From Dendrophyllia cribrosa (Eukaryota; Cnidaria; Anthozoa; Scleractinia; Dendrophylliidae), in assembly GCA_024195265.1 (NCBI GenBank), contig JAJLRJ010000005.1:14575036-14639035 (forward strand): a stretch of 64,000 bases of DNA, given 5' to 3'. The position numbers and the translations under genes are program-made. Below are positions 45,477 through 55,796 of this stretch, piece after piece. The notes under the pieces were generated by a model. That model ran no database searches and was not told the DNA's origin. It was given only the letters and a program-made list of their open reading frames with translations. Position 1 is the first letter of the stretch. Every line of letters starts with the position of its first letter.

Positions 45477-46603
45477 AGAATAGATAAAAAGCCTATCTAT
45501 TACAAAAAATATTTTGAATCCGGAATCACTCACATCCACGATCTCCGGCTTTATTTGAATATTAATGAGTCCTTTAGTTACGTTTCACATAAAATTAGAA
45601 AAATTAACTTTCTACAATGGGCAGGTCTTCGACACTCAATACCTGATTTTTTTAAAGGTAATCGTGATTATAACTATACACTAACGCCTACTTCGCTTCA
45701 AATAAATAACAACATTTTTGATGTGAAGAAAAAGAAATCGAAAGATTATTACTCCTTACTTGTTATGAAGAAATCACAGCCTCCTAATATTGTGCATAAA
45801 TGTAAAAGCGACTTTAATATCTCAGATGATCTATTGAGGGAATCTTTCATTTTACCTCACTCCGTTGCACTTGAATCCTATGTTAAGGCTTTTCAGTATA
45901 AAATCCTTAACAATATACTCTACACCGAACACGAAATTGTGTAAAATTGGCTTTAGAGCTAATGACTTATGTAGTTTCTGCGAAGCTGAGCGAGAAACGC
46001 TATATCACCTGCTTTACCAATGCACTTATGCGAGACAGTTTTGGAATAATTTCGAATTGTACTGGTTCCGCTTGTCAAATCAGGTAGTTCACCTGACTTT
46101 GGAAAATATTCTTTTTGGAATGCTTTCAACACATTGCCCTTCACATACACTACTCAATTATTTTATTATTATCGGAAAACTGTTTCTGTGGGACTGCAGA
46201 AGAAAACAAATACACCCTAAAATACAAGGTTATCAGAACAAGATAGCTATCAAATATGAAATTGAAAGAAAAATAAATAGGAAAAACTTCTTTGAAAAGA
46301 AATGGATATTCAAATGAAAAGGAATGGTTAATAATTTTAAAAAAAAAGTCTTGCCTTTTTTTTTTTTTTTACGTAATGTTTTTTGGTTCAATTAGTTTAA
46401 TTAGTTTAATTTCTTATGCTGAAAATAGAGTAACTGCGTAAGATTGTTAATATATCGAATTGTTATCATTTTTAACCTTTTTTTTTCTTTTTTAACCTAT
46501 TTTGTGAATGTAAAATTGTAAATGAAAGGTCAGAATAATAAAAAAAAATTATAAAAATAAAAAAAAAACATGGTTGACCGACGTAAAAAAAAAAAAAAAA
46601 AAA
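45477..46603 (+). mobile_element. 5'-truncated L1-type LINE with 14-bp target duplication
   Basis: Two overlapping frames (to 45944, then to 46317, a frameshift near 45930) encode the C-terminal part of an L1/Tx1-like ORF2. It includes the zf-RVT-type motif KIGFRANDLCSFCEAERET...HLLYQC. The 3' end is A-rich and ends in an A run at 46603. ATGTCTGTATCTTT flanks it on both sides (45463-45476 and 46604-46617), the mark of target-primed insertion. Confidence 0.85.
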
Positions 46604-46617
46604 ATGTCTGTATCTTT

Positions 46618-47330
46618 GGTTTTCATAAATAGGTCAACACAAGTTTGCTTCCATTAGTGAAAAATCCAAACACACAGGCATTAAAAAATAGGAAAAGAGA
46701 AACAAACAGTTTTAAAACTTCAGAACTAGGAAAGTTATGCCGGAAGAAAATAAATTTCAGAAAATTACAAGACCTTTCCGCCATGTTGGACTCCCTCTTC
46801 AGTACAATACAATTATATTTTACTCATAACAATAGATATATGCATTTTACAAGAACACACTAAACAAGAAAAACTACAGATAATATAATTCTTATAAAAT
46901 ATAAATTAACATTAGAGCCTGGAGGCTAAATTAGCCAAAGAGTTTTCAAGTTCGGCCTCCAGGGGTTAGGACACTGACATGGTGGCCATCAAATAAATAC
47001 AAGAAATATAGAAAGTTTTAAAATAAATATGCTGTGCCTCCAGGCGCCTCCCGTGCTCTCGGAGAGGAACGACTGCTTAGCAGGTTATAAATATCCCCAG
47101 TTTTCTCTTCCGAACTTATAAGATGACACTTTTTTAATGTTATAGTTTCTGGAATTGAAAAGAAACGCAAAAATATTGGATTTTGATGAAATTTCAAAGT
47201 GGAATATTTCAGACTGCTTGCTGCCTCTTTTAGTCAATTCATCACGAAAACAAGCTCGGCGAGACTGGAGCGAGAGAACGAGCCGAGAGGAAACTGGAGG
47301 AGAGGCGGGAGGAAAAGAGCACAACATGAT
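46618..47330. other. No assignable feature
   Basis: AT-rich. CTGGAGGCTAAATTAGCC (46919-46936) and GGCCTCCAGG (46953-46962) hint at a small inverted repeat. Confidence 0.4.
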
Positions 47331-47452
47331 CTCCTCTCTGAATTAACGATAATCGTTAATTCTTAAATTGCTCCGAATTTACCATTATAGTTAATTTAGA
47401 ACACTGTTTTCGAGGACATTTCAGAAAAGAAGAAATAGAAAAAAAAACATGT

Positions 47453-47527
47453 TACTTGGACTGCGGGATTCGAACCCGGAACTACCGCTACTAGGAACGT
47501 CTTCTTACCACTAGACCACCGAACAAC
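47453..47527 (-). repeat. tRNA-like sequence inside the nested element
   Basis: Minus strand: A box TGGTCTAGTGGTAAG and B box GGGTTCGAATCCC. The acceptor ends do not pair well, so this is a tRNA-derived remnant. An A-box-only piece in the opposite orientation (GGTGGTCTAGTGGTTAGAAG) lies at 47776-47795. Confidence 0.65.
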
Positions 47528-47897
47528 AAGGCGATGGGAAATTAAATCTGCAAGATATTTATTTGAGTCTTGCATAGAATATCATTGATTTACAGTGATT
47601 AGGCCTAAGCGCTGATTTCAAATGGTTAGCTTTTTGTTGAGGTTTGGTGATCAATCTTTTCCATTTACTTTCTAAAATTATTTTCAAGCGAGTGATTTAT
47701 AGGCTTACTACAGGGTGTAGAATAAGCGCATGAATTTTATTATGTTAAAAAATTGAGGCTTGTTCAACCAGCAGCGTGGTGGTCTAGTGGTTAGAAGAGA
47801 GGATAAGTCATTTTTTCAACAAAAATGCTGATTTCCCAGAATTCCTTTCAGACTGTCGGTGTTCTAAATTAACTATAATCGTGAATTCAGAGCAATA

Positions 47898-48088
47898 GGC
47901 CATTTCCGAGTTGCCTTTAGCCTCCCTATCAAAGCGAGGCTAGGTGCGAAACCTTTCATATGAAAATGAGTTTTTATTGACATGCAAATAAAACTTATTT
48001 GCATGTGAATGAAAACTCATTTTCATATGAAAGGTTTCGCACCTAGCCTCGCTTTGATAGGGAGGCTAAAGGCAACTCGGAAATGGCC
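47898..48088. mobile_element. 191-bp near-perfect palindromic MITE, TA flanks
   Basis: Arms of about 90 bp start GGCCATTTCCGAGTTGCC and end with the complement. TA lies on both sides. The same family is cut by the window edge at 1-38. Confidence 0.9.
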
Positions 48089-48126
48089 TATTTGAGAATT
48101 AACGATAATCGTTAATTCAGAGAGGA

Positions 48127-48738
48127 GGACGGGTTGAAAAGAGACTGCACTCTCTTCTGTAACGGACGTGTTCGAATTTCCCGCCGCACTAGGGAAGGGA
48201 AATTCACATTGGTTCATAGACAATAGGAAGCTGTCAGCAACTTTGACGAGTATTAACCATGTTAACCATCTTTCCCAGCGATCCCTCGGCTCGCATTACT
48301 TTCGCTCGCTCGGTCGATGTGTAAAATATGTCAAAAGAAGAGTTTTGTGATGGTAGTTGTATTAAAAGTTTCAGTAGAATTTTGATGATGTCACATGAAA
48401 ATCAGCAATATCCTGGGACGGCCAGATGGAAAATATTTGGCTCGAGTTTATGGCGTTCGGACGGAGCGCAGCTGCACGCAATAATGTCAGAAGTCGTTGA
48501 AAATGAGCCTTCCCTGTCCACTATTTCAATGTTGGATCACACAATGAATGCGCATATTCATTTAATTTTTCAAACAACATTGAAAGGTGGGGAGGGGGGG
48601 AACCACCATTTATACACCATTCAACACACAGTGTTCCAACGTTTTGTCAGAAATTGTAGCTGGCAGTTCGGCGTTTACCATGGCTATGAGTCAAATATTT
48701 CAATCTTAATCAGTTCCGATGTATTTTATATTTCTTAG
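48127..48738. other. Upstream region of TAZ gene 2
   Basis: Contains an open frame of 136 codons (48328-48738) with no recognisable domain that runs into the splice acceptor. It is more likely promoter, 5' UTR or intron sequence than a gene. The acceptor is TTTTATATTTCTTAG, ending at 48738. Confidence 0.4.
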
Positions 48739-48757
48739 GTTTTATTTGAGCACCATC

Positions 48758-49927
48758 ATGGCAGACCAAGCGTTTAGAGCTGAAAAAGACAAAAGCCTTC
48801 CCACGGCGCTTCAAGAACATTTTAACAATTTCGAACAGTTTCTAGTGCATACTTTAAACTGTTCTGAACCTAACTGCGTGCTTCCACTCTGTGTGAACAC
48901 AAAACTTATGTTTAAACACACGCAGCGATGCACGAACATAAATTGCTCCATTTGTGAACAAGCGAGGTGTTTGGCTTCAGAGCATTCCACGTCATGTGAA
49001 AATGACTTCTGTTGCGTACCTTTCTGCATGGAAGTAAAGCTCAAGTCTTTCATTGAATCTCAAATTAAACGAAGTAACCACGACAACGGCCTGGATGATG
49101 TATCTCCAAACCAGAAAGGACAAGCGATCACTGCAGGAATTAGTAACAATGGTAGAGGATTGCACAACTCTGGAGCCCGCTCTCAGCATTTAAAAGAGCA
49201 GATATCACCATGTCCAAAAACAGCGAGGTGTCCTGTGAAAGCGAATTCATCAGCACAAAAGTCTTCGTCGTCATTAAAACGATTGAGTACTAACTGTTCT
49301 TCGCCAAAAGCTGATAAAAAATCGATCAACTGTTCTGCCCCTTATACTAAGAACACCTCGCCTTCAAAGTCACCACACCTTAATTTGGAACAGCGCAGAT
49401 GTAAATCACTCAGTATGGCGCATCATCAGGGAGGCGCTTACGCGGAACCTTTTCCTGCATACCCAGAGAGCCCCATTACCATGACAACTAAGACAAAAAA
49501 CAGTCGACCGTTCGCAGTAGAGGCGATTTGCCAGAAAAATGAGGACAAAAAGATGCAAAGTTTGGAGGAAACTTCATCTTCCTTTTCTACTGTACAAGAT
49601 GAAAACTCTGTAAGTTACGAAGTTAATCAAAACAAGAAACATCAGGAGTCGATGAATCTGTCTGCGGTTTGTCAAACTTCTCAACAACAACAACAACCAT
49701 CTCAAAATGCACTGCGAGTAGTGGGTCTCAATTTAAACGGCAGTATAAAAAGTGACAAAACTAACAGTTGTTTGTTGAAAAGGCGTTTCTTCCATGCATT
49801 GTCTGATCTTCAACGCCTGATAATGAAGACAAAAACAAGAGGAGAAATTTTGATATGTGTCGGCTCGTTGAAAAGCGCACTACACGAAATAAACAATCTA
49901 GATTCAGCGGAGGAGGAAATTTTCTGA
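48758..49927 (+). CDS. TAZ zinc-finger protein, paralogue 2 (389 aa)
   Basis: The start is ATG 48758 (CATCATGG), 20 bases after a splice acceptor. TAZ domain sites are H31-C35-C40-C45, H54-C58-C63-C66 and H76-C80-C85-C90. The second site has one residue less between its first two Cys than paralogue 1. The HFNNFEQFLVHTLNCSEPNC and VPFCMEVKLK strings closely follow paralogue 1. The long Ser/Lys/Gln-rich linker shares a P(Y/F)PA...TKT...PF motif with it, and the Gln run (QQQQQP) is specific to this copy. The C-terminal block (about 335-382: LLKRRFFHALSDL...TKTRGEILICVGSLKSALHEI) is more alike between the two than the linker. Likely nuclear; the function is inferred only from the TAZ family. Confidence 0.85.
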   Translation: MADQAFRAEKDKSLPTALQEHFNNFEQFLVHTLNCSEPNCVLPLCVNTKLMFKHTQRCTNINCSICEQARCLASEHSTSCENDFCCVPFCMEVKLKSFIESQIKRSNHDNGLDDVSPNQKGQAITAGISNNGRGLHNSGARSQHLKEQISPCPKTARCPVKANSSAQKSSSSLKRLSTNCSSPKADKKSINCSAPYTKNTSPSKSPHLNLEQRRCKSLSMAHHQGGAYAEPFPAYPESPITMTTKTKNSRPFAVEAICQKNEDKKMQSLEETSSSFSTVQDENSVSYEVNQNKKHQESMNLSAVCQTSQQQQQPSQNALRVVGLNLNGSIKSDKTNSCLLKRRFFHALSDLQRLIMKTKTRGEILICVGSLKSALHEINNLDSAEEEIF

Positions 49928-50084
49928 CACTAGCTTTTGTTGCTTGCTAGATTTAATATAAATTCAAAAAATATATAAATTTATATACTACTTCATCTAA
50001 GAGATAGTGATGGCTGCACTGACGTTTAAGTGGCAACGTCACGAGGATTTTGCTATTTTCATTTAAACTACACTAAACATTAAA
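49928..50084. other. 3' flank of TAZ gene 2
   Basis: AT-rich. No canonical AATAAA; AATATAAA at 49955 could serve as a weak signal. Confidence 0.35.
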
Positions 50085-50345
50085 TATTAGTATAAATCTA
50101 CTAATGTTCTATCACGAATGTTGTTCTATCAATTCACTATCAATTCTGTTGTAGAAAGTGAGTAGAGTGAGTAGCTTAATGGCCGCCGCCGTCTTCGCTT
50201 TTCGAAGTGTCTGTGAAGAGTATTTGTTGTTAAGTTTTGAACGTCTAGTAGATTTCTATATTGTAGATTTCTATCGCGTGATAGTTGATGAGGGCGAAGA
50301 GATAGAAATGTCAAGCTCATAATATAATTGTTAATTATAGTAGTG
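50085..50345 (+). mobile_element. TIR-type element with TTTCTATCGCGTGATAG, copy 1
   Basis: Contains AGTATAAATCTACTA, GTAGAAAGTGAGTAGAGTGAG, GTTTTGAACGTCTAGTAG, then GATTTCTATCGCGTGATAG near the right end. The same blocks occur inverted at 56816-57115, and the end hairpin alone at 62714-62805. Confidence 0.65.
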
Positions 50346-50738
50346 CTTGTACATGAAATTGATCTTAGAACATAAGAGACCAAAACTCGCACGTGATTTC
50401 TCGAAGGATGTACAAGCCATAATAAGTTTTTAGCGATTTTACCTAGACACACGGGGAGAACTTAATTTTTTCAGGTTGCAATCCATTTCCATTCTTGCCA
50501 TCCGCAGCCAAAGATAACCAATACTAGGTTTTGTGTACTCGAAGAGTAATTGTTAAAAGCTTGACCATTGTTTGGTTTCTGGAGATACAAAATTAATATG
50601 TTTTTTTTTGTCTTTTAAAAGTGACACTAAACATAGCTGATGCCATTGCCTCTTTAATGGGAGCAGCTTTCAGTAATACAGAATTAAAGGCCTCAGTCGA
50701 CTCTGTTGACGTTAGTTAGAGTTATAATGCATATTACA

Positions 50739-51180
50739 GTGAAACCAGTAATAAGCGGACACCCTCAGGACCCTCGCTAGTGTCCTCCTAATAGAAGAGT
50801 CCGCTGAATACTGGTTCGATTTACATTAAATATGGGAAGAAAATTTAGGGACCCAAGCAGCGTTCCGCCCAGGTGACGTCATATTTGGCAGCATTGCATT
50901 GTGGGATCGAAATGCGGACAAATATTTCAAAATGGCTGCCTCGGAAACACCAGTTTTTGCGATTCCTGTACATGTTGAGGATAATTGTCGAGTTGTACTC
51001 AAGAACAGTGCTTCGTAGCACCTGCTTTTTTTGTAGCTTCCTGCATAGTTCTTGAATGTTTGTACGCATTTCAATTCCATGATGCTGCGCGAGTTTTCTA
51101 TTTTTAGAATCTGGGCGGAACGCTATAGAGGGTCATGGTCCGCTTAATATGAGGTTCCGCTTAATACAGGTTTCGCTCTC
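50739..51180. mobile_element. TIR element with a second TIR element nested inside
   Basis: Outer words GTGAAACCAGTAATAAGCGGAC (left) and CCGCTTAATACAGGTTTCGC (right) are inverted. Within it, 50859-51124 is bounded by AGCGTTCCGCCCAG and CTGGGCGGAACGCT. No transposase in either. Confidence 0.65.
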
Positions 51181-51899
51181 TATATATTAATTTATCATTA
51201 ATTTATCGATCTAATTTTATCTCCTTAATTATTTTTATCTATGATAGTTACTATAGTCTAGTGTACCTCATGGTAATTTTGATTTTATTTTTTTATAAGT
51301 ACTCTTAAAATTAGTAAGTTCGTATAATTTTCCTTAGATTATTTGCATTTTTTATTATCTATATTAAGGACCCTTCTGTAAACCACTTTGTGATATAGGC
51401 TTCCTCATTAAAGATTAAAGTTATTGCTATTATATTGGATCATTTATTCATGAATGCCGACAAATGGCAATAGAGTAGAAAATCCTGAGTATTACTTGCT
51501 TCTTTTTGCTACGTATCGGAAGAAAAAGAAAATGTCAACATGCATGTTATCTATTTTTCGGGAATTTAAACATTAATCACATTTTAAAATTACTTTTTCT
51601 TGCATTTTGCTTACAATAGACTATTTACAATTATAGAGAATCGTGACGTGGTAGGAAAAAAAATGAAATTGCTCGCTTGGACTGAAATATAATATAATTT
51701 GGATCCAGACAGTTTTCGGTAATATGTTTACCGAATGTTCTATTGTAAACTCATTTTGTTTGCATATATTTTCCATTGCTTTGATTTAATGTTTGACTTA
51801 AAATTCTGTTATGTAGGTCGTGTACTGTTAGTTGTTGTTTGTTGTTTATCTTTTTGCACTTTCTTAATAAAATTTCGTTTTATAACCGGTTACGTAATG
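51181..51899. other. No assignable feature
   Basis: AT-rich, short frames only. Confidence 0.4.
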
Positions 51900-52070
51900 G
51901 AACATTCATTAACGTTTTACGGGGGCTAGCCCCCATAGAAGGTTCGTTTTGCAAACCGAAATATCGGGAAATATATTCAACTGCTTTTTATTTCACTTCT
52001 GTCTCAATCTCTTCTCCTTGCCGTAACGATCAGTTTGCCGTTTTTACCTACACTATTTCAAAAATTTACT
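51900..52070 (+). mobile_element. PLE-tail relic
   Basis: A hammerhead-like motif near 51926-51970 (core decayed to CATAGA; hairpin GGTT...AACC; GAAATATC; flanking CCC/GGG) is followed by CCTTGCCGTAACGATCAG and TTTGCCGTTTT. These same words follow the PLE relic at 31900-31990. Confidence 0.55.
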
Positions 52071-52293
52071 GATCCAGGTCTACGATAGATCCGGCAATTT
52101 TCATTGGTTTATCGCTGTGGTTTTGCCGTTTTTACAGTTTCTGTATTTCTTATAGCTGCTTTACTTTCTGAATAGAACGTAGTTTTACTGACAATGGAAT
52201 ACGGTTTCTCCTACTTTGATTAGCTTTTGGAAAATACAAACTCTGGCTGTAGTTACTTTATTTTGTTATTTGGGCGATCAGTATTTATCATAT

Positions 52294-52403
52294 TAACTTA
52301 AAAACGTTTTGAAACTGATCTGAAAAAATTTAGTTTTTTTAAAAGTTTTTTATAAGATCATTTTAACATTTTTTAGATCAGTTTCAAAACGTTTTTAAGT
52401 TAA
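52294..52403. repeat. Inverted repeat CTTAAAAACGTTTTGAAACTGATC
   Basis: 28-bp arms (TAACTTAAAAACGTTTTG and onward) flank an AT-rich centre that itself folds. Confidence 0.85.
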
Positions 52404-52466
52404 CATTACATTATTTTCTTTGTTGTAAAGTGTAATTGACTAGTCTCGCCGCTTACAAATAGACCT

Positions 52467-52618
52467 GGGGCCTGATTCACGAAGCCCTCTTAAGATAAGA
52501 CATATTCTAAGTATTGTTTCTTAACAATAGCCTATTGTTGGAATGACAATAGACTATTGTTAAAAAACAATACTTAGGATATGTCTTAACTTAGGAGGGT
52601 TTCGTGAATCCGGCCCCT
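52467..52618. mobile_element. 152-bp MITE GGGGCCTGATTCACGAA
   Basis: Arms GGGGCCTGATTCACGAAGCC and GGGTTTCGTGAATCCGGCCCC. The inner words AACAATAGCCTATTGTT and TTAAGATAAGACATATT also pair with the right half. Confidence 0.85.
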
Positions 52619-52796
52619 GGCTTGTCATTGTTATCTTGATTTTCGAAGGATATCCGAAGATTACCGAGGAAAACCCGAAGATGTTTCGATTGCAGAAGAA
52701 AACCTTTCAGCTTGTTGACATTTTTTAAAATAAGGGCAAACATGGTAGCTAACATGAAAATATTAATAACTTCACCCTTCACAGTGAAGATAAAAT

Positions 52797-52925
52797 TGCA
52801 ACCCCGTCCACATGCTCAGGGCGTTCTCCGCCGGCATAGAAACCCCTGGACGTGGACAAGGGTTGTGTCCAAATCATACCGGCCCAGCAGGACGTTGGAC
52901 ACCTTATTGAGACTTATATAACGCA
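52797..52925. repeat. Mosaic fragment of two MITE families
   Basis: It starts like the AACCTCGTCCCCAGG family (AACCCCGTCCACATGCTCAG) and continues into the right arm of the 54702-55001 element (CAAATCATACCG, GACACCTTATTGAGACTTAT). Confidence 0.55.
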
Positions 52926-52982
52926 ATGTCGACACTTAGAATTTTATTTTCAATAAATGTTTAAGTGTAAAAAAGAAAATCT

Positions 52983-53057
52983 AAAATCCCCACTCAGGAT
53001 TGAACCTGTGACTTCAGCTAGGCTTAGGCTTACATAGCCTACCGTATCACTGTACCA
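52983..53057 (-). repeat. tRNA-like sequence (degenerate)
   Basis: Minus strand: GTGGTACAGTGATACGGTAGG as D arm, AGGCTATGTAAGCCT as anticodon-like hairpin, CAGGTTCAATCCTG as T arm. The acceptor stem does not close and the B box lacks a base, so a functional tRNA is unlikely. Confidence 0.5.
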
Positions 53058-54357
53058 CCCACAGGGAGCAGAGGAGCCAAATTTGACCTTTACGCGTTCG
53101 ATCTTCGATCTGTTGTTTACGAGTCTGTTTTTCGCCCCCAGCGGGACCCCAAGCGTAATCGGAGCTTTCCGTTGGGTAACCGCAGATTGCTGACTGTGGG
53201 CGCCACAAAATCGTTACGCAGTAATAAGAGAGACAAGGGAGGAAACAGATTTGAGCCTAATTTTTTATCCCCGATCACACGCTTATGATTCAATAAAAAG
53301 TTCTGATTTTCGGCATGTAGCTTTATATGGACAATCTCTGGACAGCTTTTCAACAATTTCGATGAAGAGATCCATTAAACACTCCTTTCGGTGATCGCTC
53401 TTTATGGCGTTCAAAGTTGACTTTCGTAGGATGTGGACCGCAACATACTGGTGACGGAAATACGTCATACGAGAGGTGTGCGCATGACCGGAAGCCTTTG
53501 GCATGAGTTTATTCATCTAAACATGTTAGCGTCTCAGTTTCCACGAAAACATGCCATCTTTTCCGGAATATCTTCGATCAGTGCCATTCGGTGATTGTTT
53601 TTGTCCGCTAGGTGAATATTGCGAATAATGTGAATATTATAAAGGTCTGCGAAGGAAACAGGCAAGCTCGATAAAATGTAAGGACGTGGTGGAATTCGAA
53701 TCCTTGTGGAATCAAGGCATGTCTGATGCAAGGTGAGAAGTTTTCACGCCTCTTGTGGTCCATGCTCTTGTGGTCCGTCTAAGCTTTTAATGTCAAGCTG
53801 ATTGAAACTTCTGTTAAAACCCATATGATTGTTTAGGCTAAGCTGTAGATGAATTCAGGGCCACTTCTTGCGTTGACACTTAAGAAAAATATTATCTGTG
53901 ACTAGCACTGTATACGTTCTGAGTTTCTTCGCATGCAATGAGCTTCACTATACGACATTATAAGATTTTCCTCATTCGCAACGCGTTTCATTTTCAATCT
54001 CCCTGCGCTCCTATCAGCTACCGTGTTGTTTTGAATTTTAAACGGTTTGCGTAACTTCCGTTTTATTGACGGCATGTCAATTTCGGAGTTTTTACTTCCG
54101 TCACCAGTATGTTGCGGTCCACATCCAACGAATCACGTGGTACTATGTTTCTTCCCTTGTCTCTTTTTCTTCTCGGCACTTCGTGCCTCGCTCGGAAAGC
54201 TTACGCTTTCCGGAAAGCGCCGATCACGCTTGGGGTCCCGCTGGGGAAAAAACTCGAAAACAACAGATCGAATAACGCAAGACACAGCGCGCGTATAAAG
54301 CTCGAAGATCGAACGCGTATTAGGTCAAATTTGGCTCCTCTGCTCCCTGTGTACCAC
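53051..54357. repeat. 1.3-kb fold-back element, arms ~200 bp or more
   Basis: The left arm (53060-53250; CACAGGGAGCAGAGGAGCC, GCGGGACCCCAAGCG) is mirrored by the right arm (54148-54352; CGCTTGGGGTCCCGC, GGCTCCTCTGCTCCCTGTG). Inner words also pair: GGACCGCAACATACTGGTGA near 53436 and TCACCAGTATGTTGCGGTCC near 54103. No protein is recognised between. Confidence 0.8.
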
Positions 54358-54701
54358 CTAGCTTCTCGGGTTGCTTAGTCCTAAATTTAACTATTGCCCC
54401 ATTCACACCAACAGTTAACGTTTTAGCCTCTATCTTGAACGTTTTGAAATGTATATGACTCAAACTACCTGGAATGATAATAAAGTCAATAAAGTTTCTT
54501 TTAGTGAAGATTTCACTCCAAATATTACGGGAGGTTAGGAGGTATTTTTCTAAACCTGTTTTAAACTAAACAACATTTAAACATGTTTAAGCGTTGCTGT
54601 GAATGGGGTATATATAAACTGCTACCCCCAACCTTAACTGAAAGCTAACCAGTTACTCCGTTATATAAGTCTCGACATTACGTTATATAAGTCTCAATAA
54701 G

Positions 54702-55001
54702 GTGTCTCAATAAGGTGTCCGACGTCCTTCTCGACGGTATGATTTGGGCTTGACCGTGGACAAGGCTGACAAAATACTTAAAAAATTGTGGGGTATTTTT
54801 GTGAAGCGATTGGCAGCCGGGTTTGTTATCTGGCAATCTGAACCTGTTTTACAAACGAAACAAAGACATTTCATCGTGTTTTACGAGAAAAATACGCCAG
54901 GATGTTTAATTGGAGTATTTTAGCAGTCTTGACTAGGGTCAAGCCCAAATCATACCGTCCAGAAGGACGTCGGACACCTTATTGAGACTTATATAGCCTA
55001 G
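54702..55001. mobile_element. TIR element carrying a piece of another MITE
   Basis: 52-bp arms (GTCTCAATAAGGTGTCCGAC and complement) enclose 54758-54925, which is a fragment of the 17530/21003 MITE family (GACAAGGCTGACAAAATAC, GGCAGCCGGGTTTG). The rest of that family (GCCATTTTGAATTGAAC, GGTACGAGGTTGG) lies just outside at 55045-55122. Confidence 0.65.
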
Positions 55002-55122
55002 CTGAGGGCACAGGTAAAATCCGGACGGTATGATTTAGGCACAACCCTTGACCAGGGTCTTCTCCACCCGAGCCGCCATTTTGAATTGAACAAAGCCGAG
55101 AAGGCTCTGGGTACGAGGTTGG

Positions 55123-55796
55123 ATAAACAGATAAAATTGATATGCTACCGATATATTCACATGTGTCGAGATATGATTTTTCCGCAGTGTGAGAAATCCT
55201 CTCGTTTCACTGAAGTTTATATAATAATACACTTTATTTACTGGATATATTTTACAAGTAATATTCATTTCATAACTTTGAATCTAAATCGAAAATGTCT
55301 CCTATAAATTTTAAGACGATTGGACATCTGTTATAAATACATAAATAAACAAACCGCCATTTTTATAGTTATCTTAAATAGATACAGCGATAAGAAGTGT
55401 AAATATATTAAATTATACTATTATTATACTAAACATATTCTATAAAATCACTTTTTCATAAAAAAAAATATCTATAGATCTGGGTGCAGTCGTCGTCAAC
55501 TATGAATTATTTATAGTGTTCGTTCATTTTAACTTTTTCATTTAAATTTACATTATTGTCGTAAAATCGAAACGAAAATATTTACAACTGGTTAATTAAA
55601 GCTGATTAACATGTACGACACAAGCACAATAAACGTACGTGTAAACGGGTTCATGTGCGACGCAAGCATAAGGGCCTTGTCACGTTGTGCTTGCGTTATC
55701 TTCCTGTAATAAGTGTGACACAACGACGCAAGCATAAGCATAAGACATAAACATAAGACTTTAAAGCAAAGCTGAAAACAGCGTATATTTTGTTGA
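55123..55796. other. No assignable feature
   Basis: AT-rich, then a stretch with repeated ACGCAAGCATAAG words (55660-55745). Complementary words (ATGCTTATGCTTGCGT near 56490) occur beyond the G/C-ended element, so 55660-56520 may be one larger inverted structure around it. Confidence 0.4.

Larger units (their letters stand above)
47331..48126. mobile_element. Nested palindromic element ~800 bp
   Basis: The outer ends CTCCTCTCTGAATTAACGAT (47331) and the complement ending at 48126 each contain the palindrome AATTAACGATAATCGTTAATT. Inside is a second inverted pair (47371-47404 and 47867-47900; TTATAGTTAATTTAGAACAC) carrying tRNA-like pieces in opposite orientation, followed by a MITE at 47898-48088. 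It ends about 630 bp upstream of the TAZ gene 2 start codon. Confidence 0.7.

Noticed and set aside
47453..47527. Functional tRNA gene
   Set aside because: A and B boxes are present but the acceptor stem does not pair and the anticodon arm is poor; it sits inside a mobile element.
48328..48738. 136-codon frame before TAZ gene 2
   Set aside because: No domain, runs through the splice acceptor, and contains low-complexity sequence; better explained as 5' region or intron.
52983..53057. Functional tRNA gene
   Set aside because: Degenerate B box and unpaired acceptor ends.
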